Below the pieces are notes generated by a model. It did no database searches, was not told the origin of the DNA, and saw only the letters and a program-made list of their open reading frames with translations. A stretch of 64,000 nucleotides of DNA. Source: Tanypteryx hageni. Its lineage: Eukaryota > Arthropoda > Insecta > Odonata > Petaluridae. The stretch spans positions 177,055,956 through 177,119,955 of the forward strand of contig CM054113.1 in the NCBI GenBank assembly GCA_028673005.1. The letters run 5' to 3'. The position numbers were made by a program, and so were the translations under genes. This document shows positions 12,533 to 25,209 of this stretch, piece by piece; within the stretch, counting starts at the first letter, position 1; every line of letters starts with the position of its first letter.

Positions 12533-15500
12533 GGTCCGCGCAAGAGAATTTTCCCTGGGACCACCTTTATGGAAGCCCGTGGGTATAGATGTATTCTTTT
12601 TACTCCTATCCATAAATAAGGCAAAACAGCCTGATATTTTTTTCCTACGAGTTCAACGCTATTTTATTTACATTGTTTTACAAACACATTCCGTGCTTTC
12701 TTTTGGTGTATAAAGTTTTTCAGAAATATTATTCCTGCTTTTGGAATGTGAATATGTTCCGTTTCTTTGATTGATAATCATAGTTGTTACACTCTATACA
12801 ATTACCCATGAGGTCACTTTTAACAAAATGCTTTGCATTTCTAACATTTCGTTTTATAGAATTACTTATACATGGCATCAATCTTCTTTCAGTAGTATAG
12901 TAGCTGTGGAAATGGACATGTTATTATTAACATTTATAAAGCATCAAATAAGTGTTGATTTGCTGATAATATTTTATTCGTTTTTCTTCCGGATACCTTA
13001 CATTGAATTCATGTCGTGTTAAAAAGTTTTAAAATCTACCTTGCCAGGAAGCACCATTAATAACGTATTCAGTTATAAATAGATCTTAATTGTAGTCTTA
13101 TCAAATAGAGGATTTTTAGCTTACTTTCCAGAATGGAAATAGGCTTTTAGTTTCGTAGTTGTCTCTCTCCCCACTGTTAACTTCTGATCCAATAGACCGA
13201 TTTTCTTGACACTTTGTGGAAATCTCTTGCTACTTGGGTCGAGCTCCCGAGGATAGTTTTTGTTGCAAAGATTGAAAGTCCCGGGTTCGATTCCAGGAAC
13301 TATCCTTCCCATTTAATTTACATGAGAAATCTGAAATCCATCGTGCAGGGTAATTTTCTCTGTAACATTAAAATAGCTTAGAATTGTCATATCGGAGCGG
13401 GATTTGTATTATTCTCGGAGGAAAGGAATTAATATTTTAATTTGTAACGTAGAATTTGCTTTTTGATCGTATTTCTTAGAATTTTGCATCAATACCGGCG
13501 TTTTTGTAGTGTTTTTCACTCATTACGAGTGTGTTGCCATAGCAACAACTATTGTTGGCCTCGTTTCGGTATAGTCAGTTACATACACGCGTTATTTTTG
13601 CCACAAAAATATGCGTGATAAATTTGGTTTTCCATTCGAATGTATTTGTAATATTTTATAACGCTAAATTATGAAATTTGGGAACACAAAGAGGAACATC
13701 CGCGGTGATTTTAATGCTATTAAAGCTAATATAAGTATTCAATGAAAGATTAAATGAAAAGTATGCGTCATAAGTTCCGTTTGGATAATCTTGGTCATAA
13801 TGTTTAAGCTCGCCCAAAAAAGTACGCAGAAGTTTTTCTTATTTATTTTTGTCTTTTAATGCTTTTATTTTGTTTTTAAGAATTAGATACGAAATTTATC
13901 ATATAGAAATAAAATTATTCCATTGATCATACTAGGCGAATACGTTTGTGGCATGTTTAGTTATTTTCTGACAAACTTTCCTACTTTAGCAACAAAACAT
14001 GGACCCATGAATACTCAATACTCTAGCATTGGTTGGAATATATTCTGTCACTGCAAGTTTTATCGAGGATTTAATAAGAAAGCTTATGATTTTACTTTGC
14101 TTTTCATCAAGCCTAGACCGAAAAGTTTTCGGATTTGATTGTTATTAAATGGTAAATTTCGGCAATAAATTAATGCATAAAACGCTCTTAATATATACGA
14201 ATTTGTGATAAAAAATGTACTCGTTCATTTTTATTAATTTGGCGCATAAGTAATATGATCTCATTCAAATGTGCGACAACCAACTCAGGACCGCACTACA
14301 TGAAAACTATGAAGTATTATTGTAATCATCGACAGTCCAACTAACATTTCCTAACCCGATAATATATTTCAATAAAATCTTCAAAGGCCATTTAAGGCAT
14401 CTTTGGACGTTGCGGGTCTTCCTTTCAAAACGATTAAATGAAATTTTAACCGTATTGTCGAATTTCGATCTGAGGCTTCAATATTTAGTTGTTATAAGAA
14501 CAACCTCCTCGTTTATCTCCGCAAAAGTAAAATTTTCAGTTGCCGATCCTTCTCGTGTAAGATCTTACGCGTTTCGTCTCCGTCAGCCACAGGGACTGTT
14601 CGCGCTCCAGCAGTCAAAGCGCCAGCGTCGCGGTAGAATGCTTTCCTCGAAGGATCAGTCCGCCATGACAGTGACTCTTATCGTTGATGAGTGAAGCGAT
14701 AGGGAAGGCTTGTATGGATGAAATGAGCGCATCGTTGATAGGCCGATAGGATGCAGTGAAAGGTGTATAAGGGAAGGAAAGGTATTACGGGAGACATTCG
14801 AGAAAATTGGTGATCGCGACCTCAAAGGTGACGCGTGAAGGACGAGAGGAAATGAGTGACGGTGGGAGAAAGGGGTTATACGTTCTCCGATAACGATTGA
14901 GTGTCCTAATTAACGGAGTCAGAGTCGGGTAAAACTCGTCTCCCGGATATTATTTATCGATAGGGAGCAGATTCCGCGCACAGCTCTGACGTAGGGAAGT
15001 TCAGTAGTATTAAAAAAAAACAATTATTTTACTGGACTTTTGATTTCTGAGCTTTAAAATAACCTGATATGCGTACCTTTTAATATCTCCTCCATCACTT
15101 TGATTCGCACGGGTAATTAATTTCGCTAAACAGAATGGATGTTTTATTTTTTATATCTTAATTATCGCCCTCGTTCGCTTTCTGTCCGTGATTATATGTC
15201 AAATCGGGTTCTCTGCACTCTCTCATTCGGTGTGCGGCAGGGGGTGGCTTCAAATTAAGATTCCGAGCAAATGGTTATAGATAGAAAGTAAAATTTTAAA
15301 AATTGTTTATTGAATAAATTACTTCATATAATTAATTATATCACCAAATTTATGAAGAATTTCTCGTTTACAATTCTAAATAAATCTCAATAAATAAAAC
15401 GCGCTTTTTCGTATTGCGTCAGCAAATGAAGCTCCCATTTTTTGGAATCGTTCCCTTTAAAAGATTCATAATGACGATTTTTTCACCTTTGTTTTAAATT

Positions 15501-18008
15501 TCACGATAATCCATCTTTTAAACAATCCCGCTTGTTTACGTTCACCCAATTAATTGTTTCAAACTCACCTTATATATTTTTTACTTTACTGGTCTTTTTT
15601 TTAAAGATACGACTCGTGCCTTGGACAAAATTAAACGTTTGCTGAATGGACATGCAATTAACGTCCAAACGTATATTTATCCAGGGACGCAACAAAATTC
15701 AGCGAATATGATTCGCGCCTGATTTTTAATAAAGTCATAGTAAAATATTCGTGTTTGCTCAAAATCAATCTTTGCACCTTTCGATTCCAATTCATACGTA
15801 AGTTGCGCGAGATAAATAAACTTCACGCCACCTATCATTTGGATTGGAAATCTCAGAATCATCCATCTCGTAATCCTCTTTTTTTTTCAACACACCCCGT
15901 ATTCATAGCGTCTAGTTCACCGAGCGGATCCTTGGTCCTAGTACGGGTTGAGAAGGGCCTTGATGAGGCAATCAAAATTCCCAATGAGAAGGAGAGTGAA
16001 AGGGAGGGGTGAAGAGGAGGGATCGAAGAAAGGGAATGAGAAAAAAAGGCAGGTAAATAGGAAGGAAATTTGAAGGGGTATGCGTTATAGAGTGGATGAA
16101 GGAGTATACATAGGGTCGTTTAACATGCAATGCTCACCTCTAATCCCACTTATATCACCTCGGACCTTTTATCCCTTTCCTCTCTCTCTCTGTCCCACCC
16201 ATCGGCCCCGCTCAAATCCCTAGTCTCGCATTTAAAATCACCCCGCCCTTTCCCAACCTTAGTTCCTCCACACCTCGCCACTTTCCTTCGCTTTAATTCC
16301 GTTCCGCCCCCACGCTCGCAAAGAACGAGCTTCCTACATCCACGGACGTCTTCATACCTTTTATTGCTGCGGCCACGCCCACTCGCTCAATCACCTGCCC
16401 GCTTTTCCAACTCCTCTCGACGGATTTGGGAGTGGAGCTTCCGAAAGCCCTTTATGGTGTGCCTATCCTTGATACTGCGTCAATTTAGCATACGGTATTT
16501 GTGCCGTCAGCCCCACTTCAACTATCTCGGAACTGTTTAGGTCTCTTCCTGCCTTTCTCCTATAATTCAAGTGTTGGGATATATGTTTGTCGGAGTTTTC
16601 GGATAAAATTCTAAATGCTTCCTCGAGCTGGATATTTGTTCAGCGCGAACAAAGGCGTGCGGCCAAACGCACGCTAGTGGGTAAACGCTTACTCTCGCAC
16701 ACTTTCACGCGCAAAAGTGTTAAGACAAATTTTCGCAGATTTACAAATATTCGATGCTAGTAGATAAATCCATAAAAAGCATACTCATACGTAATTCATT
16801 AAAAGAGCACTTTGCATAAAATAATAAAATATTTCTGTACCCGAAACATTATCAAGTTACCGATGAGAATATTTTTAACAACAACAATAATAATAAATTT
16901 AATCCTGTATAAATAAATCCAATTCGCATTGGTATCTCGAGTTATCACTTTTTATATGAAAACTTTTGTTAAAGGTATGGGTATTCTTTGGTACCCATTA
17001 TTAGATCATCAAAACGTGTCGTTCGCTCTGCAGGCCAATCTATTCCTTCAGCGAAATTGATACGAACAAGTACGTCGGTGCTTAACGCGCCGGTTCTCCT
17101 CGAACTTTTCCGGGCTCAAGCAAAATAACCTTTTTTATATTTAGCGGCATCATCTCCTAATAATGGAGATGTTACCATAGCGATTTATCTGTGCGCGCCT
17201 CCGCGTATATTCGCCCCTCAGTCGCCCTCGGGAGATGAAATTCTCTCGTGTGCAGGCTTCCTCTTATTCCTCTCTCTCTCTACGGACATAGAAGATAGAG
17301 AGGGAGTTAGAACGGTATGGGCCAACCGCATGGGAAGGGGAAGGGTAGAGGTATGATATAGAAGTTTCTGCGCGAACGAATAGGATAAGGTCGTAGCAGG
17401 TAGGAGGAAGTTTAAGGGGCGTGGGGAGAGAGCCCGTGGGGCCACACTGCCCATTATATGCGTATTCCACAAGGATCCCACGTTGCCTCATCTAACCTCT
17501 TGGGCCGATTCCAGTCATCTCTCCTCCGCCTTCTCTCTCCCTCTTCCCGTTTCGCTCTCTTCTCTACGATTTTCCCTCTTTCTCTCTCTCTCTTAGCGCA
17601 TCCCTTGCACGATCTCTTCAGCGCACTACGCTCCGGGCCGTCTAGTGTGCAGTCCTTTGGGACCTCTTTCATTTATTTCGGTCCTTCGTCAGCAAGGCAT
17701 TGCTTTAATCATTGAGGCCGCTTTTAACTTTTGTAAGGTTTTTTTTTATAAAACTGGTCGTTTATAGTAACATTTCATTAAAAAATGTATAATTTCTAGA
17801 CTCGTTAGATGATTTTTCTCGAAGATGTGTGTTTATGAGATGTTTTTTGCTCGGAAGGTGGTCTTGCCCCTGGTGTGAGCCTGTGTTGATGAAGAATGAT
17901 AAGAATGTGTATAAATTTTATATTTATATTTTATCTTTTATTATTTCACTGTGTCAGTGAAATTTTAGTCTTTTTGATTCTCGTATCAGAACGATCAAAT
18001 AAGTGAAT
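12533..18008. other. Unassigned DNA, 5.5 kb
   Basis: AT-rich with CT-rich stretches at 16130-16560 and 17510-17600. Open frames here (for example 16130-16540 and 17458-17715) are low-complexity and match no family I know. The only structured item is the tRNA-like segment at 13250-13305, described separately. Confidence 0.4.
13250..13305 (+). repeat. tRNA-like segment (SINE or tRNA pseudogene)
   Basis: Contains a pol III B-box, GGGTTCGATTCC, within a near-perfect T-arm. The outer ends pair over eight bases (GGATAGTT with AACTATCC) like an acceptor stem. The total is only 56 nt, with no D-arm, so it is not a normal tRNA gene. A truncated tRNA-derived SINE or tRNA pseudogene is the likely identity. 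Confidence 0.45.
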
Positions 18009-18164
18009 GATGGAATAAAGCGATTTAAAGATCCTATGCAGACAGGCATAAGCTGTAATGTTGGGAATAATTTTGAAACGAGAAAAAAGTCTGCTATGAC
18101 CGGGAATCGAACCCGGGTCTTCCACTTGCCGGGCGATATTCTGCCACTGAACTATCTTAGCAGA
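18009..18164 (-). mobile_element. tRNA-derived SINE, full head (minus strand)
   Basis: Read on the minus strand from 18164, the head is a 75-nt tRNA-like sequence. The ends TCTGCTA and TAGCAGA form a perfect 7-bp acceptor-like stem; the A-box-like sequence is TAGTTCAGTGG; and the B-box is GGTTCGATTCCC inside a perfect 5-bp T-stem. The anticodon arm does not fold well, and a TCA insert separates the T-stem from the acceptor strand, so this is a tRNA-derived head and not a functional tRNA. A unique body of about 85 nt follows, running to ATTCCATC at 18009. The body and most of the head recur inverted at 18277-18403. The apparent 162-codon open frame spanning both copies is an artefact of the repeat. 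Confidence 0.8.
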
Positions 18165-18276
18165 TCTATTTTCTCGTTTCTTAACGCGGATGTTTTCTTG
18201 GTTGGGACGGAACTAGCCAAGCTAGTATTAAACTGCCCCAACGGATGTCCTCAAGGGGATACACCGAAGAAAACTC

Positions 18277-18403
18277 CGCCCGGCAAGTGGAAAACCCGGG
18301 TTCGATTCCCGGTCATAGCAGACTTTTTTCTCGTTTCAAAATTATTCTCAACATTACAGCTTATGCCTGTCTGCATAGGATCTTTAGATCGCTTTATTCC
18401 ATC
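18277..18403 (+). mobile_element. Second copy of the same SINE, inverted
   Basis: A 5'-truncated copy of the SINE at 18009-18164 on the opposite strand. It begins in the middle of the tRNA-like head (CGCCCGGCAAGTGG), keeps the B-box, and carries the whole body. The two copies differ at only a few positions over about 127 nt and are separated by 141 bp, so a transcript across them would fold into a long hairpin. Confidence 0.85.
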
Positions 18404-21400
18404 AATTTCTTGCTTGGCAATCTCACCATTCGAGAGGGAGGAATTTTCTTTGGTGTATCTTTTTAACAATGATTCTGATAATTTTTGGTAGAATGAGACC
18501 TATCTAAAAAGCCTTGAGAAAGTAATTATCATTATGCAACCATATTGTCTGATTACTAGATAAACCGCAAACTTCTTCGCTATAGAAGGAGAAATATGCA
18601 ATGCACATTAAGTTCTAAGTAGATTTTTGCTATAATATCACATTTAAATATTTCTTAAATTTTAAAACTAACAGAAATTGAAAGTAGTTAGGAAATGAAA
18701 ACTTAATTTTTCTAAAAATTTCTTCGAGGCCATTATAAAAAACTGCGTTTTTTGACTTAATTGTCTTATCATACGAATAAATATGGATTTAGCGATCCGA
18801 AATATATTTTTGAATTAACTATCAAGCTTTAAATAATATCCAAATACTGCTCTCTATTAAATATGACAGTTATAAATAATATTTTATATAAAATGTAATT
18901 CAAGCATGCTATTGCGTCTTAGTCATCTGCGATGAAAATATTCCCATTTTAATGAGTCTTCCCGTAAATGAAGAAATTTTAACTTCTTCTTACTCCAGCT
19001 CGTGAAATATTCCCTCGTCTTTTCTGAATCCTTCGATTGCATACGGGTAAGACCTATCAGTTTATCCTGAGTGGGTCCTCTCTTTTAGTCATATCCCTTT
19101 CCATCTATGCTCTATATAACCTCGGGAACACTACCTCATCTTCTTCATAACGCCTCACTTTTGGGGAATCCATGCATTAGTACAAGCCATCCATCATCTC
19201 AAAATTCTTCTCTTCCTTTTCCACCCCCTTAGACACTGTGCTCCTTCCCCTCCCCTTTTTTCGCCCCCTCCCTTACTCTTGCCTTCATCCTTTAACCCTC
19301 TCCTGCATCCTTTCTTTCCCACACCATTCCTTTAACTCATCTCGGCTGCTCTCCGTTCCCTAACCATCCTTTCCAGAAACCCATTAACTTATACGCATCT
19401 TTCTCTTCCAACTTCTTCATCTGTTTTTTTCCTTCATATTTCCGTCCCCACCTTCACCCCTCCCACTCTTTTTCTCCTCGTACTCTCTCTGAGGAAAAAA
19501 TGAAAAAGAACCTCCCACCAAACAGCATTCCCTGTAGCGGGTCGGCATAAGAGAGCTTTCTGGGGGAAATTTCATGCATCCCCCTCCCCATCATCAGCCT
19601 CCTCCATCCTCTCCTCCCTCTCACTTCTATTCCTCCTCTTCAGTCTTCTCCCCCTAACCCATTCTACTTCTTTTTTGTTGTTTTCTCCTCGACAATTCCA
19701 CGGAAAAATAAAGACAAGCCACGCGGAATATGAAAAAGGACTCCTGCCATTAAGACTTCTTATCCCAGGGCGAGTCTGCGGAGGTGGCGAGGGAGAAAGA
19801 GGACGTGGAATGAGAGAGTGGGGAGGACGTATTTAGAGTAGGTGGTGGGAGGGTGAGAGGAGAATAGAGTTTAGAATGATGGGAGAGGGATGCGGGGGAA
19901 GTTGGGAAAAAAGAATTTAAGGTTGCAGCGCGCTGACGATTGTGGATGAATGAAGGGGATGAATGAAAACTTAATGAGATGACGCTGAGCAAGAGATTTG
20001 TTTTTCATTTTGCGTTTTTTGGTTTCATTTATTTTTTTCGATTTGCTGCAGGAAATAGATTCCTCTCTCTCTCTTTCGGTGGGTGAGCTATTATTTGCGG
20101 CCGAGAGATGGAAGAAACGTTTGACGTAAATTATACGAAATGTGGTAAATGTTTTTACTGCGGATTTTCCTGCGCGTTTTATGAGATTGAACAAGGAGTG
20201 TAAAAGAAACGTTTAGCTTTTTTATATGTATTCTGGATTCACGTCGGAACCTTTACTCAGATGTACGAAGAAATGTTGTCTTTGATATAATCCTTAGAAA
20301 AGGCCATTACTTTATAAGTTTTCCGCACTGGCGCAAAAAATAATATATATAATCAGATGGAATAAAAATTAATGTGCATGCTAAATTTCTTCTTTGATTC
20401 CAAGACTGATGTGTTTCAAGATGGGACATATTTTACACAGTACCTTTGTGATCATTTGATGAGAAGAAAGTCATTTGTCAAACAAGGGAACATGCTTGTT
20501 ATCTTTTTTTCTGAATGCCATGTGAAACTTTTTGACTTAGTGCCTTTACCAACAACACATACTACTGCATATTTTTAAAATTAAAGTTGGATTACATAAT
20601 CGATTTACCGTCTTATTTTTTAGTTGATGATCGAATCAAGAACGACAATTTTTCATAAAACGGATTTATATTATACGGTATAAGTATTCGGAGGGAAGAA
20701 AGAAATTCCGGTAGGGATTTGTAACGTCATCAAAGCTCTTACTTTTAGAGGTTCTCCCCAGTTTGGTTGTCGATATTGATTTTTCGCTAGCTCTCGGTAG
20801 AACGACCGTCATTATATACGTAACTATCGGTGACGACAAAAACTTCTTCCGGTGAAACAATTATTGGTTTTCGATTAAGTGGCGGAGCAAAGAAATACTT
20901 TGCATTTTCCGTCTCAGCTACTTGATAAGGCCAAGTCCGGTTTCCATTAATGATAAGCCATCGGTTCGCGTATTCCGACAATGGCAGTGAGCCTTTTGCT
21001 TGTAAGCTGGCGCACGTCTTGATTCTCATCTGTCATTTTTAGGGATTAAGCCTATTTTTTAGAGACACTAGTTTTGAATTATTTCTGAACATAATGGGGC
21101 GAGCATTCAGAAACGAATTAGTTCACCATCTCGCTGGACATAAAACTCTAAAAGATTGCTATTCCGGCAAAGTCAGCAAATACTTCATAATGGCGCGCAT
21201 AATTTACGGAATTGGTGCATTAGTGAACGTGCAATATTAAAGATGGGCGACTGTTTGTAACAGTTGATCACGAACCCTATTTTATTTATAAAGCGGATGG
21301 GATACGAAAAATGCCGTTAAATCGCACAGAAAACGAATTCTAACGCAACAAACATGCAAACGTTGAAACGAAAATGTCGGTTAAAATAGGAGATGTTGGC

Positions 21401-21610
21401 GCATAATGGAAATTTAACTAAACTGGTTCATTTTTGTAGTATAGGCAAACAAATTCACGATGCCTTAAGTTTTTCTTTTTTCTTGGCGTATCTCGTAATA
21501 TTTAGTGTATGACTAAGTGATTGTCGAAGTAATTGTATCAGACCCTGGCGAAGAATAAATTCCCCCATATGTAAGCCAATTAACAGCTTTCATGGTATAA
21601 AGTACATTTT
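18404..21610. other. Unassigned DNA, 3.2 kb
   Basis: AT-rich with a CT-rich tract at 19140-19660. A minus-strand open frame of 80 codons at 20787-21029 looks less repetitive than most but matches nothing I recognise. Confidence 0.4.
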
Positions 21611-21666
21611 CATCATCATAGGTAGTTTGTCCGTAGACAGATCCGTGATTATTCATGGTTAAACCT
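21611..21666 (-). mobile_element. LINE 3' UTR scrap (minus)
   Basis: On the minus strand this closely matches the LINE tail at 5290-5345: a GTTTAACCA block, AATAATCACGGA, CTGTCTACGGACA, CTACCTATGATGATGA. Only the last 55 bp of the family survive here, immediately beside a PLE fragment. Confidence 0.75.
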
Positions 21667-22152
21667 AAGTGAAGATGGAGACTACGGCGAAATTGATGTT
21701 AGAAAGGTTGATTATATTACTGTTGGGTGGTTTGGTGTTATTTTTTCCGTTTCGTGTTTTTGAGTTGATTAGGGCGTAAAGTTTTCTGCGAAGTTTTACC
21801 GTTTTATCGTGGACTTTTTGTTGTATGACTGTATGTATTTTCTTCATTTAGAGGTCCCAAATAGACAGGCCGAAGTCTGATAGATGTATGGTTATTTTAA
21901 GATGCAAATTTTATGCTTCTAATTCTAGAATTGCCCGTTTTCCGTATAATTTTTTGATTTCCAGATCTATCCATTTTTGTTTAGCTGAAAGTATAGCTTT
22001 GCATGCTGATTTGATATGTGGTATTTGAAAAAATGTTAGTGAATTTTGAGAAGACTTTCTGAAATTGACAGTCTTTGAGGAATTTAATGTCGGCTGCAAT
22101 AGTGTGAGTTTGTGGTGAGAGTTTTTGGAATCTATTCAACTCCTTTGGCCGG
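21667..22152 (-). pseudogene. PLE N-terminal coding fragment (minus)
   Basis: Minus-strand frames at 22099-21911 and 21847-21665 lie in the same register, interrupted by two stops. They contain KWIDLEIKKLYGKRAILELE, then HLKITIHLSDFG, KKIHTVIQQK and PPNSNIINLSNINF. This is the pattern I know from the N-terminal region of Penelope-like reverse transcriptases (I.LEKLYGK..NLE and the later TIINLSN). On the upstream side the minus strand reads GGCCAAAGGAGTT at 22132-22146, the motif that follows the hammerhead-like core in the other PLE copies here. This fits the order pseudo-LTR, then ORF start. It is truncated after NLSNINF. Confidence 0.7.
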
Positions 22153-22249
22153 AATGCCATACTAATAAATAAGTAAAGATGGAGACTGCGGCGAAGTTGA
22201 TGTTAAATAGAAATTAACTCCTTAACCGTAAGATTCAAAATTAGAGACA

Positions 22250-22449
22250 CAATGAAAAAGGGGGAGGAAAGGAAGGAAAAGGCAAAAGACAATAAAAATT
22301 ATAAACCTACAGGTTTAGGGGTTGTTACTCCACGCCAGGGACCTGATGTCACTCATACATTCACTCAATCAATCGCACAAGCACTAATCCTAAAGGTGAA
22401 AAGGAAACGAGTTTGCGAGATATTACTCTGCGCCAGGGACCCAAAAAAT
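22250..22449 (-). repeat. Inverted copy of PLE 3' tail, two stem-loop modules
   Basis: This 200-bp segment is the reverse complement of 28369-28565, with scattered differences and one shortening. It contains two AGGTCCCTGGC-type modules in minus orientation (about 22302-22345 and 22410-22443). It therefore caps the left end of the PLE that begins at about 22500, with its right-end counterpart at 28.4 kb. Inverted terminal tail copies are a known feature of PLE insertions. The open frame at 22252-22452 is spurious. Confidence 0.8.
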
Positions 22450-22499
22450 TAATTTCGAAAAACACTGCAAAACAACATTCACATACTTCCCAAAAACTT

Positions 22500-23535
22500 G
22501 GTTTATATACGTGGACGACATATTCGCGGTTTTTGACATATCCGCGGTTTTTGACATATCAAAATACAGAATTACTAACTTCCTTCAAGAATTAAACGAA
22601 CAATATGACTCGATTAAATTCACACTCGAAAAAGTTAAAGAAAACACACTACCCTTCTTAGACTTACGATTAACAAGACACAACAAGAGGTTAAAATTCA
22701 ATATTTACCGAAAACCAACACACACTGATAGATATATCCCTTCTAATTCCAATCATCACGTCCCATAAATTGGCCCCTTTTCATTCCATGATCAATAGAC
22801 TTCTTCGCGTGCCTCTCTCCCCATCTGATTACCGTAAAGAACTCACACATATTAAGAACTGTGCAAAAGCCAACAGATGCGACTTCGAAATGATTGAAAA
22901 CATCCTACGTAAACATAAACATAGGCTCCATGTAAAAACGCACACAACACTTACTGACACTTCCCCCACAGACACAATATACATTAAAACCCCTTCGCTC
23001 CTGGGCTCACTAACAAACTACAAAACATCTTCTCAAAATCAATTATAAGACCGTATTTGTTAACGACAATAAACTCTCCAACTTATTACACAATCCAAAA
23101 GACACAATTCCTTCTTTACACAAATCCGGCATGCACAAAATATCTTGTGGAGTATGCGACAAAATATATATTGGACAAACAAAATGTAAGAAAAAAACGC
23201 TTCAAAGAACACAACAGATTAAACAACTCTAGTGTAGCAACACATATCCAAGAACACCACCGTCCAATCACGATCGAAAACCTAACTCTTGTAAAATCTG
23301 TAACCGACCAAAACAAACTAGACGCATACGAAAGCATACACATAAACAGAAACAAAAATTCCGTTATGAATAATGACCGCGGCCCGATCTCCCTTTCACC
23401 TCTGTACGTTGTAACGGTTGAACCTCTTTCCCTTCCTTTCACTTCAGCACATAAACTTATAAATACCGCTTACAACACTCCCACCCGTCATCATCACTTC
23501 ATCATCGATGCTACACCATCTACACCTATTGGATG
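22500..23535 (+). pseudogene. Penelope-like RT (C-term) plus GIY-YIG domain, broken
   Basis: Plus-strand remnant of a PLE polyprotein. It starts just before the reverse transcriptase active site YVDD (about 22505). It continues with FLQELNEQYDSIKFTLE, NTLPFLDLRLTRHN, FNIYRKPTHTDRYIPSNSNH (a PLE hallmark) and LAPFHSMINRLLRVPLS. After frameshifts it reads GMHKISCGVCDKIYIGQTKC, the GIY-YIG endonuclease motif with the characteristic zinc-binding-like Cys pair, then RFKEHNR and SSVATHIQEHH. At least two frameshifts (near 22769, and within the GIY-YIG domain near 23200) make it inactive. An exact 18-bp tandem duplication (22525-22542 and 22543-22560) inserts six codons directly after YVDD. A Jockey-type LINE interrupts its 3' part. 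Confidence 0.88.
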
Positions 23536-24099
23536 ATTAGCGTGCCTATAGCTAGATACGGTTCATACCCTCCACGTCGCGGATCATTCTTTTACTATTC
23601 ATTTTTTAATTACTAACGTTGGAGTCCGTCTGCCTGGTGCGGGAAAACCCCCTTACGAGGGGAAGTACGTAAGTTGCTGAGGGACTCCCCAGGGTTTTCC
23701 GGGACACGGCCAGGTACCATCCAGAAGTTGGCAGCACGCCTTGCTGCGAGCGGGTCAATCCCGGGTGGCCGCCACTGCACGATCGGTCCTACTTCTTCCG
23801 CGGGGGGTGGCTAACTTGTCCCACCTTCTCACCCGCTCGATCTCTCTACTATTCGCATAGGTGAAGGACTAACCTCTCCCCAGAATGATCCGCTCACCTC
23901 CCCAAAAAAGGGACGAAGCTCCAGTGAGCGGAACAGGCACCTCTGCAGACAGAATTCCGTTCCCTGCTAGCATAACAGCAGTTTTATTAAAAAAAAACTG
24001 TAGAACAGGGAAGTCCAGATTACAAACGCGGTTGACGCGGCACCAGCAGAATAAAAGAAAGCGACGTAGTCCTTGAAACCGTTGATAATTTTATAGAAA

Positions 24100-25055
24100 A
24101 TGACGCGGCCATCTTCACGACAGTGGAGAGGGCCAAGAAAAAGAGGAAGCGCTCTGAGCCGCTGGTATTCAAACCTACAACCACCGAAACAGCCAATCGG
24201 TACGATGCACTGGTGGACGTCCCAGGAGACGCCCCCAGGAATACCAACAAGGAAAAGAAACCACCCGACCATAGTCGTCTATGACATCTTGAACAATGCA
24301 GCTTTCGTCAAAACAATCCGGCAGAAAACCGGTAATAACGACTTTACTATCACAAAAACAAAAGACGGGTCAAGGCTACAGCTGACTACTAAAGCCGAAT
24401 ATGACGAGGTGAAAAAATACCTAACGGAGGCTGGCGCCCAGATGCATACCTGGGCCGGAAGTAACAATACAACGCTCAGGTACCTAATTAAGGGATGGAC
24501 CTGGGCTTCATAAAGGAAGAACTTGAAGAAGCAGGAGTCCCGTGCGTAGCTGTACGTATACTGGCACCTACGAGGAAGGACCTGTGTGTCGCTACCATAG
24601 AGAAAAACGAGGGCTTCAGAGTCACCACTCTGTCAGGTTTAAACAAACTATGCAACCACAGAGTGACTCTGGAGCCATACAAATATTAGCGACCACAAAT
24701 GTGCTTCCGTTGCAACAGGTACGAACACGGGTCCCGGAACTGCACAGCGTCACCAAGATGTTACAAGTGCGCCGGGGCCCACGAAGGCAGAGACTGGATG
24801 ACCGACAAAACCACAACGAAAGCAAAATGTTGCAACTGCAACGGAGAGCACGTGTCCTTCTCTCAGAAGTGTCCAGTAATCGTGAAACATGAAGAGGCGC
24901 TCAAAGCTAAAGACAAAAAGAATGACAACACGTACAGACCAACCCAGGTCCCTCCCCCACCACCATCAGTCTGGACTCTCCCAGGAAAAATCGACAAAGG
25001 GATCGAGGCAAAAGAATTTCCGCCGCTACCAGAAAAGGAAAAAGAATCAAAGGAA
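24100..25055 (+). pseudogene. Jockey ORF1 (gag-like, CCHC zinc knuckles), broken
   Basis: Nucleic-acid-binding Gag-like protein of the Jockey LINE. The first part (24100-24490) reads PTIVVYDILNNAAFVKTIRQ and DGSRLQLTTKAEYDEVKKYL. After a frameshift near 24490 it continues in another frame with CVAVRILAPTRKDL. An in-frame TAG at about 24687 precedes three zinc knuckles: CFRCNRYEHGSRNC (a good C-x2-C-x4-H-x4-C), CYKCAGAHEGRDW (last Cys replaced by Trp) and CCNCNGEHVSFSQKC. A Pro/Lys-rich tail follows. One frameshift, one stop and one lost metal ligand make it non-functional. Confidence 0.82.
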
Positions 25056-25209
25056 TAGCCCAAAAGGGAAGAAAATATTAATAACGACTCCGATATAAAA
25101 CCGTTAGTAGCGACTATGGCCCGGTTTACGGCCACAATACAGCAGCAGATGACGATCATGATGACGCTGATCCAGACCCTAGTAGCCGCCATAACAGCCC
25201 AAAACGGTA

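Noticed and set aside
18090..18164. Possible functional tRNA gene (minus)
   Set aside because: Acceptor and T-arm pair well, but the anticodon arm does not fold, there is an insert between the T-stem and acceptor strand, and the same sequence recurs in a SINE body context.
18003..18491. 162-codon open frame
   Set aside because: It runs through both copies of an inverted SINE; the protein repeats its own antisense-derived segments and reflects the tRNA-like head.
20787..21029. 80-codon minus-strand open frame of fairly complex composition
   Set aside because: No family motif, no splice or start context that I can defend, and no neighbouring exons.
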